NCBI GenBank assembly: GCA_022561955.1
Contig: JADFQF010000140.1
Location: forward strand, 1-5,343
Origin: Chloroflexota bacterium
Lineage (GTDB): Bacteria; Chloroflexota; Dehalococcoidia; SAR202; UBA11138
Direction: 5' to 3'
DNA length: 5,343 bases
A program made the position numbers and the translations under genes. This document shows, piece after piece, positions 1-5,343 of this stretch. Within the stretch, counting starts at the first letter, position 1; every line of letters begins with the position of its first letter. The notes beneath the pieces were generated by a model, which had not been told where the DNA came from, made no database searches, and saw only the letters and a list, made by a program, of their open reading frames with translations.

Positions 1-15
1 GCCTTTCGAGTGGAG

Positions 16-42
16 ATGCATCAGCTCCTCAGCATCGATTAA
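16..42 (+). other. short in-frame reading segment ended by TAA, apparent severed N-terminus of the hydrolase
   Basis: Reading from ATG 16 gives MHQLLSID and then TAA at 40-42. The frame is the same as that of the hydrolase, and codons 43-54 continue as SRTV into VLTVDMQ. Joined across the stop, this looks like a normal start for an isochorismatase-fold protein: a short polar leader, then the first beta strand that ends in the catalytic Asp. The frame is also open upstream to the window edge (AFRVE before the ATG), so the true start could be ATG 16, GTG 10 or outside the window. GGAG lies at 12-15, directly against ATG 16, which is too close to be a convincing ribosome binding site. CAA, GAA and AAA are each one substitution from TAA, so a single nonsense change would explain the break. 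Confidence 0.55.
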
Positions 43-48
43 AGCAGA

Positions 49-62
49 ACCGTCGTGCTTAC
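49..62 (+). repeat. 14-base direct repeat, copy 1
   Basis: ACCGTCGTGCTTAC occurs here and again at 469-482, exactly 420 bases apart and in the same reading frame. Both copies encode TVVLT, each forming a hydrophobic beta strand of the hydrolase fold: the first leads into the catalytic Asp, the second into the loop carrying the catalytic Cys. Similar strand sequence with shared codon preference is the simplest explanation. Copy 1 starts six bases after the in-frame stop, so local recombination or an assembly artefact is a weaker alternative. Confidence 0.6.
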
Positions 63-699
63 CGTGGACATGCAGCGCGAGTACCTGGATATGGAGGTAG
101 CCTCTTCTCCTGTTCTTGAGGACGAGGCGGAGAGGGTGCTGACGCATGCAAAGGAGCTGCTGGATTTCGCGCGGTCCAGGGGCATACCGGTAATCCACGT
201 CTACTCCACGAGGCGGAGCGAGGAGATCGAGCGCGGCTTCAACAACGCCGGGCTGGCCTACTCCAAGGCCGGCCGAGCCAGGAAGCTGTCTCAGCTGCCG
301 CACGTCGCGGTGTCGGATGTCCCCGACCGGCTCATCGGCTCACCTCATGCCCAGGTCCCGGCATCGCTGGTACATCCCGACGACATACACGTCACGACTA
401 AGAAGACCCTGGACGGCTACCAGTATTCCGACCTCGACATGCTGCTGGGACGCGTCTACAAGCCTGAGACCGTCGTGCTTACAGGAATCAACACGGACAC
501 ATGCGTCTACTCGACGGCCTTCTCGACGGCCAACCGAGGCTACACGCCCGTCGTCATTTCGGACTGCGTCGCCAGCATGCGCGGGAAGGACAGCCACTGG
601 ATGGCTCTGGAGCTCATGTCCCGCAGCATCGCGTGGGTCTTGACCGTGGAGGAGTTCAAGGACAAGATTCTGGCCGGGCGAGCGGCGATCAAGGCCTGA
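55..699 (+). CDS. isochorismatase-family cysteine hydrolase, possibly truncated at the N-terminus
   Basis: This is an isochorismatase-fold (cysteine hydrolase) protein of 214 residues from GTG 55. The family hydrolyses amides, carbamoyl groups or vinyl ethers through an Asp-Lys-Cys triad in the cytoplasm, and includes nicotinamidases, N-carbamoylsarcosine amidase, ureidoacrylate hydrolases and maleamate amidase. D5 in TVDMQREYL is the probable triad Asp. K116 or K117 in VTTKKTLDGY is the probable Lys. C150 in TGINTDTCVYSTAF is the nucleophile, followed by the usual NRGYTPVVISDCVASM strand and loop. Because the full triad is present, catalysis is plausible, but the substrate cannot be told. 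The start is doubtful: GTG 55 has no good ribosome binding site and begins inside the first beta strand, while the same frame upstream (16-54) looks like family sequence broken by TAA 40-42. The gene may therefore be a recent pseudogene, a restart product or a sequencing error. The aminotransferase follows after 68 bases on the same strand. Confidence 0.85.
   Translation: MLTVDMQREYLDMEVASSPVLEDEAERVLTHAKELLDFARSRGIPVIHVYSTRRSEEIERGFNNAGLAYSKAGRARKLSQLPHVAVSDVPDRLIGSPHAQVPASLVHPDDIHVTTKKTLDGYQYSDLDMLLGRVYKPETVVLTGINTDTCVYSTAFSTANRGYTPVVISDCVASMRGKDSHWMALELMSRSIAWVLTVEEFKDKILAGRAAIKA
469..482 (+). repeat. 14-base direct repeat, copy 2
   Basis: This is the second copy of the 14-base identity with 49-62. 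It encodes the TVVLT strand just before the GINTDTC nucleophile loop of the hydrolase. The flanking bases differ on both sides from those of copy 1. Confidence 0.6.
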
Positions 700-750
700 C
701 CGGCGGGTTAGCTGCGAAGGCCTCGGAAAAACTGAACCACAGCGAGTCTT

Positions 751-757
751 AAGGAGG
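751..757 (+). promoter_or_regulatory. strong ribosome binding site of the aminotransferase
   Basis: AAGGAGG, close to the full anti-Shine-Dalgarno complement, lies 10 bases before ATG 768. It is the strongest translation signal in the window and fixes the start of the aminotransferase. It contrasts with the weak upstream region of the hydrolase. Confidence 0.85.
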
Positions 758-767
758 ACACGGCGAT

Positions 768-2105
768 ATGGCGACCATCGAAGAGCGTTACGAGCAGAAA
801 TTCGCAAAGTCGGTCGAGTGGTACGAGCGAGGTAAGTCGCTCTTCGCCGGAGGCGTGACCCACCAGACGCGGTTCAGCTCGCCCTTTCCCACGTACTTCG
901 AGCACGCGGAGGGACCTTACAAGTACGACGTGGACGGCAACCAGATAATAGATTACGTCATGGGCAACGGCAGCCTGCTGATGGGCCACAGCCCGGAAAA
1001 GGTCGTCGAGGCCGTGAAGGCGCAGACATCTCGCGGGACCCACCTCGGCGGCGCATCCACTCACGAGGTCCTCTACGCCGAGGCCGTCAAGAGCCTCATG
1101 CCGTCGTTGGAACGCATCCGGTTCACCAGCTCGGGCACCGAGTCCACTTACCTGGCGCTAAGGCTCGCACGCGCTTACACCGGCAAGACGAAGATAGTGA
1201 AGTTCCACGAGCACTTTCACGGATGGCACGACTACGTGACGCCGGAGTCGGGGCAGTCGCTGGGCGGCGTGCCCAAGGCCGTCCTCGATTCAGTCATAGT
1301 ATCGCCGGTGGACATCGCCGCGCTGGACCGAATTCTAACGGAGGACAACGACGTCGCCGCCGTGATAGTGGAGTGCAACGGCGCTCACTACGGCACGTTT
1401 CCGCTGCAGAACCCCCAGTTCCTGCACGACCTCCGAGAGCTGACGACCCGGCACGGCGTCGTCTTCATCATGGACGAGGTCATCACCGGCTTCCGTCTCT
1501 CGCCCGGCGGCGCCCAGGTCCGATGGGACCTCCAACCGGACCTGACGACGATGGCGAAGATTATCGCGGGCGGGCAGCCGGGCTCGGCCGTTGGCGGCAA
1601 GGCCGAGATCATGGAGCTCATGGCCTTCAGCGACGACCCGGAGTGGAACAACGTGCTTCGCGTGCCGCAGGGCGGTACGTACAACGCGCAGCCTACGACG
1701 GTCGCCGCGGGACTCGCCACGCTGGATGCCATCGCCAACGAGGGAGTCAACGCCAGGGCCGACGCCATGGCAAAGCGCCTGAAGGACGGGCTGAACGAGT
1801 CCTTTATTAAGAACGAGGTCACGGGTCACGCGCACGGAATCGCGTCCATCGTCCACGTGAACATGGGCGCCGACTGCAACTGCGACCGCGACCTCTGCAC
1901 CATGCCGTTCGCCGACGTCTACAGCACCATGCCCGTCGAGAAGACTCGCGCGCTGAGACGGGCCATGCTGGTAAACGAGGTCGACATGATGGGTGGACGA
2001 GCGTTCCTGGTGTCCTCGGCCCACGACGAGCAGGTCATCGACCGCACCATCGACGCGTTCTCCCAGTCCCTGAAAGACCTTCGGGAGGAGAGTGGAGTGG
2101 TCTAG
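768..2105 (+). CDS. class III aminotransferase, glutamate-1-semialdehyde aminomutase-like
   Basis: This is a 445-residue PLP-dependent fold-type I enzyme, full length for class III aminotransferases and probably cytoplasmic. SSGTES (121-126) is the cofactor phosphate-binding loop, followed by LRLARAYTGKTKIVKF and HFHGWHD (149-155). D236-E237 in FIMDEVITGFR is the pair that contacts the pyridine nitrogen. K264 in TTMAKIIAGG is the Schiff-base lysine, and GGTYNAQP (302-309) is the second phosphate-contact segment. The pattern DLTTMAKIIAGG...GGKAEIM is very close to that of HemL. Several sites differ from typical HemL: TES for TEA, EC (202-203) for the usual EP, and NAQP for the usual GNP. A catabolic aminotransferase or aminomutase on another substrate is therefore more likely than haem synthesis, and no other haem gene is nearby. 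A Cys cluster at 370, 372 and 377 is unusual. The start is set by AAGGAGG 10 bases upstream. Assignment to the class is secure; the substrate is unknown. Confidence 0.95.
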   Translation: MATIEERYEQKFAKSVEWYERGKSLFAGGVTHQTRFSSPFPTYFEHAEGPYKYDVDGNQIIDYVMGNGSLLMGHSPEKVVEAVKAQTSRGTHLGGASTHEVLYAEAVKSLMPSLERIRFTSSGTESTYLALRLARAYTGKTKIVKFHEHFHGWHDYVTPESGQSLGGVPKAVLDSVIVSPVDIAALDRILTEDNDVAAVIVECNGAHYGTFPLQNPQFLHDLRELTTRHGVVFIMDEVITGFRLSPGGAQVRWDLQPDLTTMAKIIAGGQPGSAVGGKAEIMELMAFSDDPEWNNVLRVPQGGTYNAQPTTVAAGLATLDAIANEGVNARADAMAKRLKDGLNESFIKNEVTGHAHGIASIVHVNMGADCNCDRDLCTMPFADVYSTMPVEKTRALRRAMLVNEVDMMGGRAFLVSSAHDEQVIDRTIDAFSQSLKDLREESGVV

Positions 2106-2226
2106 CGCCTGGACGTGGTGAAATCGACGAATATGGATTATTCTACACGGACGATTTCGAGGGTCTAGGCAGGCCCATTGTGCCGGCCACGCTCGGACAT
2201 CGACGTTGAAAGCGGAGAGTTAGAAA
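2106..2226. other. non-coding gap between the aminotransferase and the GNRYVQR protein
   Basis: This 121-base gap is the longest in the window. It has no stem followed by a T run, so no intrinsic terminator is visible after the aminotransferase. The stretch 2118-2150 is locally A+T-richer, with TATGGAT and TATTCT, but no well-spaced -35 partner was found. The next gene may have its own promoter here, but the sequence does not establish one. Confidence 0.4.
2214..2217 (+). promoter_or_regulatory. ribosome binding site supporting a TTG start
   Basis: GGAG within AGCGGAGAG lies 9 bases before TTG 2227. This spacing makes the TTG a credible start, although the signal is weaker than that of the aminotransferase. 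The next candidate, ATG 2413, would remove the first half of the recognisable N-terminal module. Confidence 0.55.
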
Positions 2227-2982
2227 TTGCCTAAGTACCACGCACGCGGAAAAGAAGCAGGCCACGACCGGAGACAGCACGGCAGCAGGGCGGTCCATCG
2301 TGACGAGCCGGACAAGGAAGCCGCGTCCTCATCCGCCCGAGACCGTATCGGAGGAGACTTCAGCGAGGCGTCTCTGAGGCAAAACGCATCTCTCCTTACG
2401 GATAAGGGTCTGATGCACCCCATGTACTCGACTACCAGGGCCGAGATATCTCGCCGGATACAGCAGGGCTACGGCAACCGGTACGTTCAAAGGCTGTTCA
2501 GTCGTCTAGACCTAAACCAGGGAGCTGCGGCTTCTCTGGCCATCGTGCAGCGCGACTGGGTTGGCACCGACAACTCCAGTCTGTCGGACACGAGCGCAAG
2601 AAATATTCGCGTCCTGAAAGACCTGGTTGCCGAGATCACCCGTATTCCCGGCGGCGCGGGCACCATCGTCCCGAGGGAGGGCAGCACCGACCGACGGATA
2701 GACATGCAGGGTGAGGTCCCGAGGGGAGACGACACCTGGGCAAACATACAGTGTCAGGTCGTCGGAGACTCGATCGCCGGGGTAATTTGCCCATTCGACC
2801 TCGACCTGGAAGAGGTAAAACGGGGCCTCGTTCAGGCGCTGGAGGCTGGCGATATCCTGGAATGGGAGGCGGTGGAGGCCGAAGAGGTGGACGATAAGAT
2901 GGCACAGTGGGTGGAGTCGGAGACAGCGGATACCCCTCCGATAGAATTGCCTCGCGGCATGAAGTCACCCCCATACCACTGA
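2227..2982 (+). CDS. uncharacterised protein with N-terminal GNRYVQR module (DUF4157/eCIS-associated type)
   Basis: This is a 251-residue protein of unknown function with no signal peptide or membrane segment. Residues 1-45 are polar, charged and probably disordered. Residues 46-90 contain LLTDKGLMHP, then TTRAEISRRIQQ and GYGNRYVQRLF (GNRYVQR at 83-89), with a further IVQRD at 106-110. From memory, this pattern (a LL-D--L-HP segment followed by LQ--YGNRYVQRL) recurs at the N-terminus of bacterial proteins that carry or accompany the DUF4157 domain linked to extracellular contractile injection systems. The HExxH motif expected of DUF4157 itself is absent. Residues 115-251 match nothing I know: a helical NIRVLKDLVAEI segment, a Gly-rich turn, a beta-like DTWANIQCQVVGDSIAGVICPF stretch with Cys 176 and 188, then an acidic helical tail ending in PPIELPRGMKSPP. 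Codon use looks less biased to G/C third positions than in its neighbours. The flanking genes are catabolic, so its context gives no function. Confidence 0.8.
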   Translation: MPKYHARGKEAGHDRRQHGSRAVHRDEPDKEAASSSARDRIGGDFSEASLRQNASLLTDKGLMHPMYSTTRAEISRRIQQGYGNRYVQRLFSRLDLNQGAAASLAIVQRDWVGTDNSSLSDTSARNIRVLKDLVAEITRIPGGAGTIVPREGSTDRRIDMQGEVPRGDDTWANIQCQVVGDSIAGVICPFDLDLEEVKRGLVQALEAGDILEWEAVEAEEVDDKMAQWVESETADTPPIELPRGMKSPPYH

Positions 2983-3026
2983 TGGCCTAAAGTGACCTCT
3001 GCCACATGACAAGCTAGCAAATCTTG

Positions 3027-3034
3027 AATAGGAG
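3027..3034 (+). promoter_or_regulatory. ribosome binding site deciding the molybdenum hydroxylase start
   Basis: AATAGGAG ends 7 bases before ATG 3042. An in-frame TTG at 3024 would add six residues, but it lies upstream of this site and has no Shine-Dalgarno sequence of its own. ATG 3042 is therefore preferred. Confidence 0.75.
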
Positions 3035-3041
3035 CAAAGAA

Positions 3042-5336
3042 ATGGCCGCTGCGGAATTCGAGCCCAATGTAGTCCTGTCCAACATCACCTACGACGTCAT
3101 CGGCACGCGGCCCATCCGTCACGACGGCGCGGACAAGGTGACGGGAAGGGCGCTGTACGGAGCGGACTACCAGACCGCCGGCCTACTGCATGGCAAGATA
3201 CTTCGAAGCCCCCATGCGCACGCCAGAATCAACTCCATCGACACGGGCAAGGCGGAGGCCCTACAAGGCGTCTACGCCGTCGTCACCTATCAGGACCTGC
3301 CGGACACGCCCTCCGGCGCGGCCGTCGATTACGGCGAGGGCGCCATGGACCTCGGCTATATGCGGACCAATGTGATGGCGAAGGACAAAGTGCTCTACGT
3401 GGGCCATGCCATAGCGGGCGTGGCTGCGGTCAGCGACCATGTGGCTGAAGAAGCGCTCGACCTGATCGAGGTCGAATACGAGGTCCTGCCGGCGATCGTT
3501 ACGGCGCCCGACGGTATGAGCGAGGACGCACCCATTCTGATAGAAGCGCTCAGGACGAATGAGCTCGGTCAGGAGGGCAGCGGACCCAGCAACGTCGCCG
3601 AGCATTTCCGGCACGAGCTCGGAGACGTCGGTCAGGGCTTCCAAGAGGCCGACGTTATCGTCGAGAGAGAGTTTAATACGGCGATGGTCCACCAGGGCTA
3701 CATCGAGCCCCAGAACGTGACCGCTCTCTGGAACAACGACGGCAGAGTCCACATCTGGACCAGTACCCAGGGGCCCTTCGAGGTCCGAGGCGCGGTGGCG
3801 GCATGTCTGGACCTGCCCGTCTCCCAGGTGAAGGTGACCCCGATGGAGATCGGCGGCGGCTTCGGCGGCAAGTTTCCGCTCTACCACGACCCCGTGGCGG
3901 CGCTGCTATCGAAGAAGACCGGACGGGCCGTCAAGATCGTAATGACCCGCAAAGAGGTCTTCGAGGGGACCGGCCCGACATCCGGCTCCTACATTCGAGT
4001 GAAGATCGGCGCGACGAACGACGGCAAGATAACGGCGGCCGAGGCTTATTTGGCCTACGAGGCCGGAGGGTATCCGGGCTCCCCCGTCGGCGCGGCGGCC
4101 CAGACCGTGTTTGGGCCTTATAACCTGGCCAACGTAGTAATCGACGGCTACGATGTCCTCGTAAACAAGCCGAAGGCGGGGGCGTACCGGGCCCCCGGCG
4201 CGACGAATGCCGCCTTCGCGGCCGAGACTGTCATCGACGAGCTGGCCGAGAAGCTGGGGCTGGACCCCGTCGAGTTTCGCCTAATTAACGCCGCCAAGGA
4301 AGGGACGAGACGGGCCAGCGGCCTGGTGTTCCCTCGAATCGGAATGATCGAGATGCTCGAGGCCCTGAAGAGCCATCCGCACTGGAACGCACCGCTGGAC
4401 GGCCCCAACAAGGGACGGGGGGTGGCGGTGGGCTACTGGATGAACGGCGGGGCCGAATCAAGCTGCACGATCAGCATTAACGCCGACGGCACGCTCAACC
4501 TCGTCGAGGGCTCCGCCGACATCGGCGGCACGCGCACCTCGGTCGCGATGATGGCCGCCGAGGTCCTGGGCATAAAGGCCGAGCAGGTGCATCCCACCGT
4601 CGCGGACACCGACTCGATAGGGTACACGAGTGGGACGGGAGGAAGCAGCGTCACCTTCAAGACGGGCTGGGCCGCGCATGAGGCGGCGCAGCATCTGAAG
4701 GAGCAGCTCGTGCGGCGCGCGGCGAGCATCTGGGATATCGACGCCGAGTCCGTGGCCCTGGAAGGCGGCGTGTTTCACTCTAAGTCAGACCCGGAGTTGA
4801 GGATGTCCTTCAAAGAGCTGGCGGCGCAGCTAAACGGCACGGGAGGGCCCATAGCGGGCCGGGGCTCGGTTAACGCCTCGGGGCCCGGCGGCGCCTTCGC
4901 GGGCTGCATCGCAGACGTAGAGGTGGACCCTGAGACCGGCAAGGTAGACATTTTGAGGTTCACCGTCGTTCAGGACACGGGCAAGGCGATTCATCCAAGC
5001 TATGTCGAGGGCCAGATGCAGGGCGGCGCCGCCCAGGGGATCGGCTGGGCCTTGAACGAGGAGTATTACATGAGCGAGAGCGGCCAGATGCTGAATTCCA
5101 GCCTTCTGGACTATCGCATGCCCACCAGCCTGGACTTGCCGATGATAGACACGGTCATCGTAGAGGTGCACAATCCGACCCATCCATTCGGCGTCAGGGG
5201 GGTAGGAGAGGTCCCAATCATTCCGCCCCCGGCCGCCGTGGCCAATGCCGTCTACAGGGCCGTTGGGGTCCGAATGGACAGGTTGCCCATGAATCCCGGC
5301 GCGATCATGGAGGCCATATGGAAGCTGAACGGGTAG
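3042..5336 (+). CDS. xanthine dehydrogenase/aldehyde oxidase family molybdopterin-binding (large) subunit
   Basis: This 764-residue protein from ATG 3042 is full length for the catalytic L subunit of a molybdenum hydroxylase. The family inserts a water-derived oxygen into N-heterocycles, aldehydes or related carbons at a Mo-MCD centre and passes electrons to 2Fe-2S and FAD subunits. The N-terminal hammerhead domain covers about 15-155 (GTRPIRHDGADKVTGRALYGADY, then LRSPHAHARI). The Mo-binding domains follow: HQGYIEPQ (217-224), GGGFGGK (271-277), GAYRAPGA (380-387), SADIGGT (491-497), TSGTGGSS (529-536), VVQDTGKAIHP (642-652) and GQMQGGAAQGIG (657-668). E723 in RGVGEVPIIPPP is the expected catalytic base. 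The active-site loop AYRAPGA lacks the Cys of the AYxCSFR loop of true aerobic CO dehydrogenase, so CO oxidation is unlikely. There is no signal peptide. Partner subunits are not in the window and may follow after 5343. The family is certain, the substrate unknown. Confidence 0.96.
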   Translation: MAAAEFEPNVVLSNITYDVIGTRPIRHDGADKVTGRALYGADYQTAGLLHGKILRSPHAHARINSIDTGKAEALQGVYAVVTYQDLPDTPSGAAVDYGEGAMDLGYMRTNVMAKDKVLYVGHAIAGVAAVSDHVAEEALDLIEVEYEVLPAIVTAPDGMSEDAPILIEALRTNELGQEGSGPSNVAEHFRHELGDVGQGFQEADVIVEREFNTAMVHQGYIEPQNVTALWNNDGRVHIWTSTQGPFEVRGAVAACLDLPVSQVKVTPMEIGGGFGGKFPLYHDPVAALLSKKTGRAVKIVMTRKEVFEGTGPTSGSYIRVKIGATNDGKITAAEAYLAYEAGGYPGSPVGAAAQTVFGPYNLANVVIDGYDVLVNKPKAGAYRAPGATNAAFAAETVIDELAEKLGLDPVEFRLINAAKEGTRRASGLVFPRIGMIEMLEALKSHPHWNAPLDGPNKGRGVAVGYWMNGGAESSCTISINADGTLNLVEGSADIGGTRTSVAMMAAEVLGIKAEQVHPTVADTDSIGYTSGTGGSSVTFKTGWAAHEAAQHLKEQLVRRAASIWDIDAESVALEGGVFHSKSDPELRMSFKELAAQLNGTGGPIAGRGSVNASGPGGAFAGCIADVEVDPETGKVDILRFTVVQDTGKAIHPSYVEGQMQGGAAQGIGWALNEEYYMSESGQMLNSSLLDYRMPTSLDLPMIDTVIVEVHNPTHPFGVRGVGEVPIIPPPAAVANAVYRAVGVRMDRLPMNPGAIMEAIWKLNG

Positions 5337-5343
5337 CGGCGTG

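Noticed and set aside
700..767. Terminator or regulatory RNA between the hydrolase and aminotransferase
   Set aside because: No stem with a following T run is seen. Only the ribosome binding site stands out.
340..807. 155-codon open frame on the - strand spanning the hydrolase end and the gap
   Set aside because: Most of it is the reverse of the hydrolase C-terminal half including the catalytic Cys region, and it also runs over the aminotransferase ribosome binding site. The protein is compositionally a shadow.
1223..1810. 195-codon open frame on the + strand inside the aminotransferase
   Set aside because: It is an Arg/Gly-rich +1/+2 shadow of the aminotransferase, with no frameshift signature because the main frame is intact throughout.
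1335..2024. 229-codon open frame on the - strand
   Set aside because: It lies wholly within the aminotransferase, whose motifs are unmistakable. The antisense protein is rich in Arg, His, Val and Gly with no motif, as expected from the shadow of a G+C-rich gene.
3013..3018. GCTAGC palindrome before the hydroxylase gene
   Set aside because: A single six-base palindrome is expected by chance and is not flanked by any promoter-like element.
3024..3041. TTG 3024 as the hydroxylase start
   Set aside because: It lies upstream of the AATAGGAG site at 3027-3034, which is correctly spaced for ATG 3042. The added residues NRSKE resemble nothing in the family.
3261..3887. 208-codon open frame on the - strand
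   Set aside because: It is antisense to the conserved hammerhead and first Mo-binding regions of the hydroxylase, with no ribosome binding site or recognisable domain.
3042..5336. Aerobic carbon monoxide dehydrogenase large subunit (CoxL)
   Set aside because: The active-site loop at residues 381-387 is AYRAPGA and lacks the Cys that bridges to Cu in true CoxL.

Overview
This G+C-rich window carries four genes, all on the + strand, separated by short gaps of 68, 121 and 59 bases. They are an isochorismatase-fold cysteine hydrolase, a class III PLP-dependent aminotransferase related to glutamate-1-semialdehyde aminomutase, an uncharacterised protein with a GNRYVQR-type module, and the large molybdopterin-binding subunit of a xanthine dehydrogenase/aldehyde oxidase-type hydroxylase. 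There are no rRNA or tRNA genes, transposases, CRISPR arrays or clear terminators. The style (dense one-strand catabolic enzymes, high G+C, a GNRYVQR-module protein) would suit an environmental heterotroph such as a member of the Chloroflexota. That is an impression from gene content, not a demonstrated placement.

Bases 1-699 hold the hydrolase. Its reading frame runs in from the left edge but is cut by an in-frame TAA at 40-42. The codons on both sides of this stop read like one continuous N-terminus of the family, so the gene is either nonsense-mutated, shortened by restart at GTG 55, or affected by a sequence error. Bases 768-2105 hold an intact aminotransferase behind a strong AAGGAGG ribosome binding site. 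Bases 2106-2226 are non-coding. Bases 2227-2982 hold a TTG-started protein whose N-terminal part resembles the module found on proteins associated with DUF4157 and extracellular contractile injection systems. Its C-terminal part is not recognised. Bases 3042-5336 hold the complete molybdenum hydroxylase large subunit. Its 2Fe-2S and FAD partners are not in the window and may lie beyond the right edge.

The hydrolase, aminotransferase and molybdenum hydroxylase could work together on a small nitrogen compound: ring or aldehyde hydroxylation, amide hydrolysis and amino-group transfer. No substrate can be read from the sequence. The GNRYVQR protein between them does not fit such a pathway and is the least expected part of the window.
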